The notes under the pieces are model-generated. The model worked only from the letters and a program-made list of their open reading frames with translations. It had not been told where the DNA came from and did no database searches. Positions 37,075 to 46,409 of a stretch of 64,000 bases of DNA are shown in pieces. The position numbers were made by a program, and so were the translations under genes. Origin of the DNA: UKL13-3 sp040387195 (GTDB lineage Bacteria > Bacteroidota > Bacteroidia > UKL13-3); assembly GCA_040387195.1 (NCBI GenBank), contig JAZKEF010000019.1:1-64000 (forward strand), in the 5' to 3' direction. The first letter of the stretch is position 1. Each line of letters begins with the position of its first letter.

Positions 37075-37218
37075 AGTTCATGGTTCATGGATGGTATTTA
37101 GTAAAGACCAAATGGTACACTCTCCATTGCAGTTGCAAAACTTCAATCAACAGAAAAAGTTGATTATGGATAATCCATAAACCATGAACTGTGAACCATC
37201 AACTGTACACCATGAACT
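37075..37218. repeat. Inverted GTTCATGG / CCATGAAC words in a gene-free gap
   Basis: The 215-bp gap 37045-37259 holds no gene. GTTCATGGTTCATGG at 37076-37090 is answered by CCATGAAC words at about 37182-37189 and 37210-37217, with GTGAACC between and TGGATAATCCATA near 37167. It could fold into a long imperfect hairpin. It is of the same character as the other simple intergenic repeats. Confidence 0.45.
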
Positions 37219-37259
37219 GAAAACTGCGTTTTTTCCCTCTCACTTTCCTATATTCGAAG

Positions 37260-37874
37260 ATGCTTCTGACGCTTCATCCAGAGAATCCAAATCCGCGCGA
37301 CCTCAAAAAGGTGATTGATACCCTCAACAGCGATGGGGTTATCATTGTGCCAACGGATACCATTTATGCCATGGCCTGCAAACTGGATAGTAAAAAAGCC
37401 ATTGAACGCATGGCAAAAATCTCCGGCAAAAAAGCCGAAAAAGTCAATTTCTCGCTGATCTGTTCCGACTTATCGCATATAGCCGACTATACCTCCACCA
37501 TTGATAAAGCTATTTTCAGGCTGCTCAAGAATAATTTACCCGGACCATTCACCTTTATCCTCAAGGCAAATAATAACGTTACCAAATTTTTTGCGGGCAA
37601 TAAAAAAACGATCGGGATCCGTGTTCCCGATAATGCCATTGCACAGGCCATCATACAAGAACTTGGCATGCCACTGGTGGTAAGTACTATTCACCATGAC
37701 GATGAAATTGTGGAGTACATGACTGACCCGGAAGAAATACAGGAAAAATTCGAGCATCAGGTTGATGTGGTAATTGATGGTGGTGCAGGTGGAAATGAAG
37801 CCTCTACTATTATCGATTGTACCGGAGATGAGCCGGTGGTGGTACGTGAGGGAAAAGGTATTATTAATGACTAA
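37260..37874 (+). CDS. YciO/Sua5/YrdC family protein
   Basis: A 204-residue member of the YrdC-like superfamily. PTDTIYAMACKLDSKKAIERM, LPGPFTFILKA and KKTIGIRVPDN are superfamily marks. The C-terminal stretch (DPEEIQEKFEHQVDVVIDGG, then EPVVVREGKG) matches the YciO branch rather than the TsaC branch that makes threonylcarbamoyl-AMP for t6A. The t6A function is therefore possible but not assured. A TATATTCG element ends 3 bp before the ATG, so a leaderless transcript is conceivable. The lipid-kinase gene follows after about 36 bp in the same frame. Confidence 0.82.
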   Translation: MLLTLHPENPNPRDLKKVIDTLNSDGVIIVPTDTIYAMACKLDSKKAIERMAKISGKKAEKVNFSLICSDLSHIADYTSTIDKAIFRLLKNNLPGPFTFILKANNNVTKFFAGNKKTIGIRVPDNAIAQAIIQELGMPLVVSTIHHDDEIVEYMTDPEEIQEKFEHQVDVVIDGGAGGNEASTIIDCTGDEPVVVREGKGIIND

Positions 37875-37910
37875 CCACTCCTGAAACCGGCTACCCGACA
37901 TATCGCAATT

Positions 37911-38741
37911 GTGTGCAATGGCAAATCAGGAAAAGGGAAACCATTGAAACTCCTGCCCTTGCTGGAACACTACATCACCCAACAAACGTTTACATTTCAC
38001 TCCTATACTTCAACGTTACCAGCAACCCTCGAAGGGTACACAGATTTGATCATCATGGGTGGAGATGGCACGCTCAATTATACCATCAATCATTTTAAAC
38101 ATATTGATATTCCAATTGGCATGATCCGCTGTGGCACGGGCAATGATTTTACTGAATTGCTGTTTGGCACCAAAACCATGGAACACCACTTTGCAACGGC
38201 TGTATCCGGAACACCCAAGCCGGTTGATGCCGGCATCTGTAACCAACGGCTTTTTCTAAATGGAGTGGGTATTGGTTTTGACGGATGGGTGGTAAAAAAA
38301 CTACTGGCCAAAAAGCTGTTTACCGGAAAGGCCGCATATTATAGTACCGTTATCAGCCTGTTGTTGTTTTACAGGGAACAACGCGTAACCGTTACCACAC
38401 CCAAAGGCGCACATGCATTTTCGTTGTTTATGCTTTCGGCTGCCAATGGTAAAACATATGGTGGCGGATTTAAGGTTGCTCCCAAAGCCTCACACACAGA
38501 CGGACTGCTCGATATCATCTCCGTTAAAAAAATTTCCCTATTTACCAGACTGAGGTATTTACCCGTAATAGAAAATGGGAAACACCTCGACCGGCCACTT
38601 TCTTTTTTGGACTACGAACAGGCCGGGGAGTTAACCATCCATTCGGACCAACTCCTTCAGGCGCACCTTGATGGCGAATACATGGTGGCAAACTCATTTG
38701 AAATAAAGATATTGCCCGGCAAATACCTGATCCGACAATAA
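37911..38741 (+). CDS. Diacylglycerol/lipid kinase family protein (YegS-like)
   Basis: A lipid-kinase-fold enzyme of 276 residues from GTG 37911. It has the nucleotide motif MGGDGTLNYTIN, the GTGNDF motif (RCGTGNDFTELLFG), NGVGIGFDGWVV and the C-terminal DGLLDIISVKKIS and HLDGEYM. These enzymes phosphorylate diacylglycerol or related lipids. The GTG falls inside the first beta strand (reading HIAIVCNGKSGKGK if extended), so the true start may be the CTG at 37881. That would still be downstream of the previous stop and adds ten residues. It is followed after 1 bp by the asparaginase gene. Confidence 0.8.
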   Translation: MCNGKSGKGKPLKLLPLLEHYITQQTFTFHSYTSTLPATLEGYTDLIIMGGDGTLNYTINHFKHIDIPIGMIRCGTGNDFTELLFGTKTMEHHFATAVSGTPKPVDAGICNQRLFLNGVGIGFDGWVVKKLLAKKLFTGKAAYYSTVISLLLFYREQRVTVTTPKGAHAFSLFMLSAANGKTYGGGFKVAPKASHTDGLLDIISVKKISLFTRLRYLPVIENGKHLDRPLSFLDYEQAGELTIHSDQLLQAHLDGEYMVANSFEIKILPGKYLIRQ

Positions 38742-38742
38742 C

Positions 38743-39759
38743 ATGAATCCAGTTTTAGTAGAAATATACAGAGCCGGTGTACTCGAAAGTTTTCACCGTG
38801 GGGTAATATGTGTTGTAAACGAACGTGGCGAAATCATCTTCAGTACAGGAGATACCCAACAGGTATGTTACCCCCGCAGTGCCATGAAGTTGCTGCAGGC
38901 TATTCCATTGTTGGTGAATGGTGGAATGAAAAAGTTTGGATTCACGCTGGAAGAAATTGCGGTGATGTGCGGTTCACATAATGCCGAACCCGAACACCTG
39001 AGAGTTGTTGATTCCATACTGCAAAAAATTGGGTTGGGAAAAGACGCGCTCAACTGCGGACCACAATATCCTTCCTCCAAGCGAGATGCCAATATGTTGA
39101 TTAAAGCCAACCAGAAACCGCATCATATACACAACAATTGCAGCGGTAAACATGCCGGAATGCTGGCCGCCTGTGTGCTGATGGGTTGGCCAACCGAAAA
39201 TTATATTGACCCGGAACATCCCTTGCAACAAGCCATCATGGATGCATGCAGTTTGATGTATGAATACCCTAAAGAGCAAATGGTAACTGCATTGGATGGG
39301 TGCTCTGCTCCTATTTTTTCCGTTCCCGTATACAACCAGGCTTTGGGTTACAAAAACCTGGTGAGTCATTCCCGGTTGCCCGAAGATGTACAGCAAGCCT
39401 GCAAAACCATTGTGGAAGCTTTGAGCAGTTACCCGTTTATGGTAGCAGGAACAGGCCGCTATTGTACCGACATGATGCGCATTACGGCTCCACGAATTAT
39501 TGGCAAAACAGGGGCTGAAGGCATTTTTTCCATGGCATTCACCGAACAAAAACTGGGTGTTTGTATCAAAATTGATGATGGTAAGATGTTACCTCAATAC
39601 AATGTAGCGCAGGCACTGATTGAGGCAAGTGGATTATTCACCAATAAGGAACTGACACCATTACATCATTATGCCGAAGCAGAGCTGACCAATTTCAACA
39701 AACTCATTACAGGGAACATCCAACTAAAAAAAGACCTGTTTGCAACTTTCCGGGTTTAG
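38743..39759 (+). CDS. L-asparaginase, type II thermolabile/AnsA-like (Asparaginase_II family)
   Basis: A 338-residue protein of the Asparaginase_II family (Rhizobium etli AnsA type), which is unrelated in fold to E. coli AnsB. It hydrolyses L-asparagine to aspartate and ammonia. Visible signatures are YPRSAMKLLQAIPLL, CGSHNAEPEHL, HNNCSGKHAGMLAACV, ALDGCSAPIFSVPV and MVAGTGRYCTDMM, all conserved in the family. Length is usual. It begins 1 bp after the lipid-kinase stop, so the two are co-transcribed. No signal peptide is seen, so it should act in the cytosol. Confidence 0.88.
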   Translation: MNPVLVEIYRAGVLESFHRGVICVVNERGEIIFSTGDTQQVCYPRSAMKLLQAIPLLVNGGMKKFGFTLEEIAVMCGSHNAEPEHLRVVDSILQKIGLGKDALNCGPQYPSSKRDANMLIKANQKPHHIHNNCSGKHAGMLAACVLMGWPTENYIDPEHPLQQAIMDACSLMYEYPKEQMVTALDGCSAPIFSVPVYNQALGYKNLVSHSRLPEDVQQACKTIVEALSSYPFMVAGTGRYCTDMMRITAPRIIGKTGAEGIFSMAFTEQKLGVCIKIDDGKMLPQYNVAQALIEASGLFTNKELTPLHHYAEAELTNFNKLITGNIQLKKDLFATFRV

Positions 39760-39830
39760 CTTCCGTCTGATTCTTAATTAATTTCCAAAATTTTAGTAAA
39801 CACCTTTTTATCCCTAGATGAGAACTGGCG

Positions 39831-39867
39831 AAAACTGAACATCTAATCAGACTTGTTCAGTTTTTTT
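39831..39867 (+). terminator. Rho-independent terminator after the asparaginase gene
   Basis: AAAACTGAACA pairs perfectly with TGTTCAGTTTT across a 12-base loop, followed by more T. It isolates the following T9SS gene from the asparaginase transcript. Confidence 0.8.
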
Positions 39868-39974
39868 CAATTTATAACAGCTTGATTATTATATTTATAT
39901 AAATATTGTAAGCTTCTTTTCTAACCTCGGCCAAACAACAGGTGTATATAACGGTACACAAAATTGACTACACT

Positions 39975-42686
39975 ATGAAAACTTTACTCCCAAAATTTTT
40001 ATGTATCATGTTACTGGTCATGTTCTCTGCACAAATAGCCAGAGCTGCGTGTTCGGCCTCCTTTACCAGATCCATTAGCGGCCTCACAGTTACATTTACC
40101 AATACATCCACGACCTCGGGAACAGTTCCCTCGGCAGTGCATTATAACTGGTGGTTCTCTGATGGAACATCTTCCACACTTAAAGATCCGGTTAAAACCT
40201 TTGCAACCAGTGGCTCAAAAACTGCTTATCTGAGTATTTATGACTCCTCTACACATTGTTCCTCTTCTTATGTAGATACCTTTATTGTGGTAGGACTCGG
40301 GGGCGCTTGTGGAGCAAATTTTACAAAAACGGTGGGTATAAGTGGCCTGACTCTCACTTTCAACAATACTTCTTTGAGTACGAACGGAACGACTTCCGGT
40401 TTAAGTTATTACTGGTACTTTAGCGATGGAACATCTTCTATGTTAAAAAACCCGACCAAAACATTTGCAACCGGTGGATATAAAACTATCCAGCTTACAA
40501 TCACAGATAGTGCACAGGGATGCTTCTCAAGCAAAATGGATTCAATAGTGCTTACTCCTTCATCAGGCGGCACTTGTACAGCCAGCTTTACTAAAACCAT
40601 TTCGGGATTATCCGTAGCATATAACAATACCTCCACTTCCTCGGGAAGTATGCCTTCTTCAGTATACTATTACTGGTATTTCTCTGATGGTACTTCTTCC
40701 TCATTAAAAAACCCCGTAAAGACTTTTACAACCCCCGGAAGCAAATCTGTCATGTTAACAATTTATGACTCCTCTACATCCTGCACCCATACTGTGACAG
40801 ACACCCTATTGATAAGTGGCTCAGCTTGTGCTGCTCACTTTACTGCTACAATAAGCGGACTCAATGTAGGATTAGTCAATCATTCACTCAATACAAACGG
40901 AACAAATGCAGGATTATCGTATTACTGGTACTTCAGCGATGGATCCTCTTCAACCGCAAAAAATTTAGTTAAAACATTTACTACTATCGGATATAAGACT
41001 ATTCAGTTAACCATCACGGATAGTTCCCAAGGTTGTTTTTCTACAATGAATGATACTATTCTGCTTCCTGTAATAACCAATTGTGCCGCCATTTTCACTA
41101 AAAGCATAACAGGCCTTACAGCTACTTTCACCAATGCATCTAAAAATAATAACGGCTCTGCTGCGGGATTGTCCTACAATTGGTACTTTAGTGACGGTAC
41201 TTCTTCAACACAAAAAAATCCCGTCAAAACCTTTTCTTCAGCAGGTATCAAGGTGGCAACGCTTTCCATTTCTGATTCAAGTACTGGATGCAGTTCTTCT
41301 AAAACAGATTCATTCTTTGTTGCAACATCTGCTTGTGCTGCTTCTTTTACTAAAACAGTGAGTGGCTTAACTGTTTCATTCAACAATACTTCTTTAAATA
41401 CGAATGGATCAGCATCCGGCCTTCAATACCTATGGAATTTTGGAGACGGGACAACTTCTACTCTCAAAAATCCTGTTAAAACTTATGCAACAAGTGGTGT
41501 CAAAGTTGTTCTACTTTCTATCAGCGATAGTTCACAAGGATGTTTCGCAACCAAAACAGATACTATTATTATAGGTGCATCAACAGGATGTCAGGCTTCC
41601 TTTCTGTTTCCATTAGTAGGACCACTTTCTATTCAATGCACAAGTACATCAACGAACAACAACGGAACAACTTCAGGACTTTCTTACTTATGGACATTTA
41701 GCGATGGAACAACTGCTGTCGGAGCGACTGTGGCAAAAACCTTTGCTTCAGCAGGAGTTAAATGGGTCAGGCTTAATATTGGAGACTCTGCAACCGGATG
41801 TTTTGCATCACGCACAGATAGTTTTATGTTAACTGCTCCGAGTAGTTGCGCGGCTTCGTTTACCAAAACCGTGAGCGGACTTACTGTTTCGTTTACCAAT
41901 ACATCGCTCAATACAAACGGATCATCAACAGGGCTCAATTACCTGTGGAACTTTGGTGACGGAACAAGCTCAACACTCAAAAATCCCGTAAAAACATTCT
42001 CATCCGGTGGTCCGAAAATAGTTCAACTTTCCATTTCTGATAGTTCACAAGGATGTTCTGCAACAGCATATGATTCGTTGTTCCTGGTACCTCCCCCTCC
42101 GCTTTGCAGTGCAAGTTTTGTCCTGGCTGTTGATACTACTACACCGTTCCATTTCTTCCTGCTTAACACCAGTATTATTCGTACTACCTCAACATTCTAT
42201 TGGAGTTTTGGAGATGGCGGATCATCAACACTGATGACACCAACACATACCTATGCCAATTTCGGGATCTATTATGTATGTCTTACCGTTGCCGATTCTA
42301 TTTGTACCAGCACTTACTGCGATAGCATTGGAATGGATTCAACAGGCAAACTATTGAAACAGGGAGCATTTGGTTTCCAGACGCTCGACTTCACTACCCT
42401 TTCTACCGCAACCGGAATAGCAGAAGTTGGAGCGTTACCTGAATATTCGATTTACCCTAATCCGGCAAGCGCAGATGTGCATGTTGATTTCAACCTGAAA
42501 ACTGCAACCCATATAACCTACCAGCTAACCGATATCACGGGTAAGGTTGTATTCTCACAAACCATAAACACGCCTCCGGGGCAACATTCGGAAACAATCG
42601 ATATTGGTTCACTCAAACCATCGATCTATTTCCTGAATATCATGTCGCCCGAAGGAAGTAAAAACTACAAACTGATTAAAAACTAG
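39975..42686 (+). CDS. Secreted T9SS type-A cargo protein with nine PKD-like repeats
   Basis: A 903-residue protein with a signal peptide (about 1-25, ending ARA). Nine tandem PKD-like modules of about 80-87 residues follow (about 26-790). Most begin Cys-x-A-x-F-T and contain a W-F-S/G-DGT-S-S-T turn, a K-T-F strand and GC near the end. The C-terminus is a type-A sorting domain (YSIYPNPASADVHVDF, LTDITGKVVF, IYFLNIMSPEGSKNYKLIKN). ATG 39975 is chosen over one 33 bp upstream because it gives a clean signal peptide. The N, S and T richness suits an extended surface adhesin or stalk. It is 8 bp upstream of an ECF sigma gene. Confidence 0.85.
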   Translation: MKTLLPKFLCIMLLVMFSAQIARAACSASFTRSISGLTVTFTNTSTTSGTVPSAVHYNWWFSDGTSSTLKDPVKTFATSGSKTAYLSIYDSSTHCSSSYVDTFIVVGLGGACGANFTKTVGISGLTLTFNNTSLSTNGTTSGLSYYWYFSDGTSSMLKNPTKTFATGGYKTIQLTITDSAQGCFSSKMDSIVLTPSSGGTCTASFTKTISGLSVAYNNTSTSSGSMPSSVYYYWYFSDGTSSSLKNPVKTFTTPGSKSVMLTIYDSSTSCTHTVTDTLLISGSACAAHFTATISGLNVGLVNHSLNTNGTNAGLSYYWYFSDGSSSTAKNLVKTFTTIGYKTIQLTITDSSQGCFSTMNDTILLPVITNCAAIFTKSITGLTATFTNASKNNNGSAAGLSYNWYFSDGTSSTQKNPVKTFSSAGIKVATLSISDSSTGCSSSKTDSFFVATSACAASFTKTVSGLTVSFNNTSLNTNGSASGLQYLWNFGDGTTSTLKNPVKTYATSGVKVVLLSISDSSQGCFATKTDTIIIGASTGCQASFLFPLVGPLSIQCTSTSTNNNGTTSGLSYLWTFSDGTTAVGATVAKTFASAGVKWVRLNIGDSATGCFASRTDSFMLTAPSSCAASFTKTVSGLTVSFTNTSLNTNGSSTGLNYLWNFGDGTSSTLKNPVKTFSSGGPKIVQLSISDSSQGCSATAYDSLFLVPPPPLCSASFVLAVDTTTPFHFFLLNTSIIRTTSTFYWSFGDGGSSTLMTPTHTYANFGIYYVCLTVADSICTSTYCDSIGMDSTGKLLKQGAFGFQTLDFTTLSTATGIAEVGALPEYSIYPNPASADVHVDFNLKTATHITYQLTDITGKVVFSQTINTPPGQHSETIDIGSLKPSIYFLNIMSPEGSKNYKLIKN
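40050..42330 (+). repeat. Nine tandem ~250-bp PKD-encoding repeats
   Basis: Nine consecutive units in the T9SS type-A gene. Units 6 and 8 are closest (CAASFTKTVSGLTVSF in both). Units 2/4 and 1/3 also pair by motif, hinting at past two-unit duplications. Confidence 0.75.
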
Positions 42687-42694
42687 ATATCTGC

Positions 42695-43258
42695 ATGACA
42701 GAAGCTGAGCTCATAAATGGATGTATTGGGAACGACAGACGGTGTCAAAACCAGCTCTATCGCCAATACTTTCCATTTATGAGCAAAGTTGCCATCAGGT
42801 ATTACGACAATATCGATGATGCCGTTGCAAGCATCAACATGGCGTTTCTGAAACTCTTGCAAAACCTGCAACACTATGATTCATCTTATGCATTATCAAC
42901 ATACCTGGGACGAATTTTAGTGAATACTATTCTGAATGATATTAAAGCGCAAACCAAATACAGCTTATTGTTTTTGGAAGATGATGCAAACGATTATGCT
43001 TTTGAATTCAGTATTAATGAATCGGAACACCAGTTGGCCTATGATGATCTGATTAAAGTGATATCCTGCCTGCCTGCGCTTCACCGCAGTACTTTTAACC
43101 TCTATGTGATTGATGGATACAATCACAAGGAAGTTGCCGAAATGCTGAACATATCCGAAACACATTCCAAATGGATTGTGCATGATTCAAGGAAACGGAT
43201 CATGAAAATGTTAAGTGAAATGAATCAAACAATGATGAGTTTAAGAAAGGTCCTGTAA
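42695..43258 (+). CDS. ECF-like RNA polymerase sigma factor
   Basis: A 187-residue sigma-70-like protein. Region 2 is diverged (LYRQYFPFMSKVAIRYYDNIDDAVASINMAF split over 42760-42850; STYLGRILVNTILNDI). Region 4 is clear (LPALHRSTFNLYVIDGYNHKEVAEMLNIS, then TSKW-like HSKWIVHDSRKRI). It lies 8 bp after the PKD protein gene, and its stop overlaps the next ATG by one base (TAATG). That tight link to a membrane-spanning partner is typical of a sigma/anti-sigma pair. It is distinct from the sigma factor at 28195. Confidence 0.83.
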   Translation: MTEAELINGCIGNDRRCQNQLYRQYFPFMSKVAIRYYDNIDDAVASINMAFLKLLQNLQHYDSSYALSTYLGRILVNTILNDIKAQTKYSLLFLEDDANDYAFEFSINESEHQLAYDDLIKVISCLPALHRSTFNLYVIDGYNHKEVAEMLNISETHSKWIVHDSRKRIMKMLSEMNQTMMSLRKVL

Positions 43259-44682
43259 TGAAAAAGAAAGATTTAAATACGTACATCAACGATAAGCTGG
43301 GAGAAGGCAGTGGCATTCCCTATAAGGAGGAATACTGGGGTGATATGAATACGTTGCTCGATACCAATATGCCGACTACCAATGCTGCTGCTCAAACCGG
43401 AACAGCTGTTGCCAAAGGTGCCGCCACCGGCCTAAAACTTGTATCCATTGCTTCCATTTGTGCCACCGCTTTTACCGTATCCGTTTTGTATACCAATATG
43501 TTTCCCCCCCATACAAAACTCGCAACAACAAGTGTTTCTTCATCTCAAATAGAAACTGAAAATACTTCACCAGCACAGTCTCCTGAAAAAGGAATCACTC
43601 AACAATTCCCTGAAAATAATACTATAAGTGAACCGCTAAACAACAAAGCAGGGGATCAAAAAGATGCTCCTCAAACTTCAGTATCTTCAACCGAAATCGC
43701 TGCAGAAACTCCGCCTATCTCATCCGACTTTTTAGCTCCTGTTGCCGCATCAAACCCTGAGATGCCTATTACATCGACATCTGCAGTGATACCTGATCAA
43801 CCAAACCTTGCAGGCAACAACCAACCAAATGAATCGGTCGCGGGATCAACACAGTCAGAGTCAACAGATCATAACGTTAAATACCGTTCTATAGATTTTG
43901 TTTTGCTGGCTCCTGCTTCAACAACTACCCCAACTGAAATTAAAGATGTAACCACCCGACAGGCCGCACTTATTGCTTATCCTAACCGAAACAGATTCAT
44001 ACAACATATTGCCGTTTCACCATATGTTGCATATATCCATGAATCGGATAAACAAACCTTCAGGAAACAAAACGCTGAATATATTCATCCTGTTCAATCA
44101 CATGTTGCATTTGGATTAAACGTGGAATGTGGAAACCGGCAATTTGCTGTAAGAACCGGAATTGGCTTTAGCCAAACCAGGCAACAAACAACAGTAGAAA
44201 CAAGTACTGATGTATATAAAGTTGATACTAATTATGTGATAGTGAATCCAAATTATGGAACTACCCTCTCGGGCAAACCTGTTGCCCTTATACAAAGTCA
44301 GTTTGATTCAAGTGTAGTTGCAACACAGGTTTCCTCTTATGGAGAAGGCACCACTTACCAATATCTTACCATCCCGCTTACCCTGCAATACCGGGTGGCT
44401 CATAAACGATTTTTAGTTGTGCTTGAAGGTGGAGCATTGCACCACTTCCTGATTTCACAACAAACCAACACTCCTATTCAACAGGCGAACTCCGAAACCC
44501 GGTTACCGGTTAACGGATACAGCCTTCAACTCACCGCAGGTAGTGGTTTACGGTACGCTCTGAGCTCAAAATGGGCACTTGGCATTCAGTACAATTACAA
44601 CCTGAACCCCTCAAGTGCAAACCTTCAGTTCCTCAACAACGCACACGTTGCCACATTGATGGTAACCCACACCATCAGGTAA
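43258..44682 (+). CDS. Candidate dual-membrane-spanning anti-sigma factor with C-terminal beta-barrel
   Basis: A 474-residue protein. A cytosolic N-terminus (about 1-57, KDLNTYINDKLGEGSG) is followed by one membrane helix (about 58-79). A Ser/Thr/Pro/Gln-rich linker (about 85-210) leads to a C-terminal beta-strand domain (about 240-474) with alternating hydrophobic strands ending VATLMVTHTIR, like PorT/OmpA-type barrels. There is no cleavable signal peptide. The layout, next to an ECF sigma gene, matches the dual membrane-spanning anti-sigma (Dma) proteins described in Bacteroides, which reach from the cytosol through the inner membrane to the outer membrane. Assignment is by architecture and position. 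Confidence 0.68.
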   Translation: MKKKDLNTYINDKLGEGSGIPYKEEYWGDMNTLLDTNMPTTNAAAQTGTAVAKGAATGLKLVSIASICATAFTVSVLYTNMFPPHTKLATTSVSSSQIETENTSPAQSPEKGITQQFPENNTISEPLNNKAGDQKDAPQTSVSSTEIAAETPPISSDFLAPVAASNPEMPITSTSAVIPDQPNLAGNNQPNESVAGSTQSESTDHNVKYRSIDFVLLAPASTTTPTEIKDVTTRQAALIAYPNRNRFIQHIAVSPYVAYIHESDKQTFRKQNAEYIHPVQSHVAFGLNVECGNRQFAVRTGIGFSQTRQQTTVETSTDVYKVDTNYVIVNPNYGTTLSGKPVALIQSQFDSSVVATQVSSYGEGTTYQYLTIPLTLQYRVAHKRFLVVLEGGALHHFLISQQTNTPIQQANSETRLPVNGYSLQLTAGSGLRYALSSKWALGIQYNYNLNPSSANLQFLNNAHVATLMVTHTIR

Positions 44683-44718
44683 CGTAAGGAATTGGAAAAT
44701 CGGTAGGTTAGATCGATT

Positions 44719-44753
44719 AAAAATCCGAAAGCAGCAATGCTCTCGGATTTTTT
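44719..44753 (+). terminator. Terminator after the sigma/anti-sigma pair
   Basis: AAATCCGA pairs with TCGGATTT and AGCA with TGCT across one mismatch; GCAA loop; T7 tail. It closes the plus-strand unit starting at 39975. Confidence 0.85.
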
Positions 44754-44894
44754 TATGTCTTTGGCTTAATGGGTGTTGGTAGTTAGCTTTTAGCTATTGG
44801 GAAGTTATTCGTGGTGTATTGGTGTATTGCTCAAATACAGCATACAGCTCATTTGTGTTAGCTTAATGAAACATCTGTACTTCTTATGTATATT

Positions 44895-44969
44895 GAACCC
44901 TTTAAGGGTTCCGATTCTTTCATCATCCAATCCGCACATCTTCTTATTTGCACCACGCTCAATCGTGGT
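44895..44969. repeat. Two short palindromes in the gap before lepB
   Basis: The gap 44754-44979 has no gene. GAACCCTTTAAGGGTTC (44895-44911) and ACCACG-CTCAAT-CGTGGT (44952-44969) can each form a hairpin. TTAGCTTTTAGCTATT lies near 44785. The second palindrome is just past the lepB stop on the minus strand but lacks a T run, so it is not a convincing terminator. Confidence 0.45.
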
Positions 44970-44979
44970 AAGCATGTAT

Positions 44980-46260
44980 TTAGTTGATTCCCCTGAACAA
45001 CCTGTTCCAACGAACTTTGCTGATGCCCTTCCCGTTGGTATCCCAGCTCATCCAGATAAACAATGCTTTTCCTACGATATGATTTTCGGGCACAAAGCCC
45101 CAGAAGCGTGAGTCTGCCGAATTATGACGATTATCTCCCATCATAAAATAATAATTGTAGGTAAAGGTATACTCTGTGATTTCTTGTCCTTCAATGAAAA
45201 AACGATTACCCCGCATTTCAAACGTAGGATTGTCTTCGTACTCTTTAATGGCTCTTTCGTACATCCAATAATTGATGGTATCAAGTTTAACCACATCTCC
45301 TTTTTTAGGTACATAAAGCGGTCCGAAATTATCTACATTCCATCCTAAACTTTCGCGGTGGGGGAAAATATAATTTGCATACATGCCTGCAGCCTGAACG
45401 GATGAATCTACAGCAAGCACATTGGATTGTTTGCGCATGGTTTCGCGGGAATCCTTGGTAAGGAAAATCTCAAAATCTCCTTTATCAGATAATGCACCAC
45501 CTTCGGTAATATCCAGATCACGCAACAACTTCTGCCCAAAGCCGGTACCATCTGTTTTTACATAATATTTGTATTGCATTTTTGGTGGATTTTCAGCTGC
45601 AACTCCATTAATAAATACCTGCTCATTCACTATGGTAATAGTATCTCCGGCTATGGCCAAACAGCGTTTAATATAGTTTTCCTTCTTATCTACCGGTCTT
45701 CCGTTTTCGTATGGATAATTGAATACCACCACATCATTGTTTTTCACTTTTTGAAAACCGGGCAACCTGAAAAAGGGCATGCTGAACCATTCGGTGTATG
45801 ATTGCGTTCCGATTAACGGCATCGTATTGTGTGCAAACGGAAACGAAATAGGAGTCATCGGTGCACGTGCTCCGTAATTCACTTTACTCACAAATAGAAA
45901 ATCGCCAACCAATAATGATTTTTCCATGGAAGAGGTAGGAATGGTGTACGCTTCAATAAAGAAGGTACGAATTAATGTGGCTGCTACAACTGCAAAACCA
46001 ATGGCATCAATCCATTCGCGTGCTTTTGTTTTGCGCGGAAAACGGTGAGCCCAAACATAAAACCCGATAATGGCTGCTTCAATAACGATAAAAAAGGAAA
46101 CAGTGGTGAGAATTGCAGCTCCGGCAAAAATGGTCATTACCAGAAAAAAGAAAAAATTAATGCTGCTCATGAGCCAGAAATTTCTGCGCTCTTTCTGTTC
46201 CATTGTACTCCAGAATCGTTGTGTTAAACTTCCCTTTTTAGGTTCTTCTTTAGTTGTCAT
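44980..46260 (-). CDS. lepB: Signal peptidase I
   Basis: A 426-residue type I signal peptidase that removes signal peptides from exported proteins at the outer face of the inner membrane. Two to three N-terminal membrane helices (about 28-70 and 86-104) precede the catalytic Ser S111 (IPTSSM). The general-base Lys is K198 (YIKRCLAIAGD), and MMGDNRHNSADSRFWGFV is near the C-terminus. It is longer than E. coli LepB because of an insertion between the Lys box and the GDNR box (about 230-340), as is usual in Bacteroidota. Last gene of the parA-parB-DUF5683-dapB-lepB series. Confidence 0.93.
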   Translation of the reverse strand: MTTKEEPKKGSLTQRFWSTMEQKERRNFWLMSSINFFFFLVMTIFAGAAILTTVSFFIVIEAAIIGFYVWAHRFPRKTKAREWIDAIGFAVVAATLIRTFFIEAYTIPTSSMEKSLLVGDFLFVSKVNYGARAPMTPISFPFAHNTMPLIGTQSYTEWFSMPFFRLPGFQKVKNNDVVVFNYPYENGRPVDKKENYIKRCLAIAGDTITIVNEQVFINGVAAENPPKMQYKYYVKTDGTGFGQKLLRDLDITEGGALSDKGDFEIFLTKDSRETMRKQSNVLAVDSSVQAAGMYANYIFPHRESLGWNVDNFGPLYVPKKGDVVKLDTINYWMYERAIKEYEDNPTFEMRGNRFFIEGQEITEYTFTYNYYFMMGDNRHNSADSRFWGFVPENHIVGKALFIWMSWDTNGKGISKVRWNRLFRGIN

Positions 46261-46339
46261 GTATTTCTTTTTATAAAACGATAAAACGCATCCCAGCGTT
46301 CATTATTACGAGTTTGTGATGAATGGTTTGTGGTATTGT

Positions 46340-46402
46340 TGATTGGTTAATATGTTGAGTGGATTCCATTAACGAATAGCCTAATAACTCAATAACCAAT
46401 TG
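46340..46402. repeat. TTGGTTAATATGTTGA / AATAACTCAATAACC words between dapB and lepB
   Basis: The 149-bp gap holds the same kind of TTATTGAGTTA-type words as 8880-8930 and 27985-28020, in both orientations. No gene, and no terminator seen. Confidence 0.4.
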
Positions 46403-46409
46403 CAAACGG

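Noticed and set aside
44797..44979. Short plus-strand ORF before lepB
   Set aside because: It runs through the palindromic repeat gap and antisense to the end of lepB, with no recognisable protein features.
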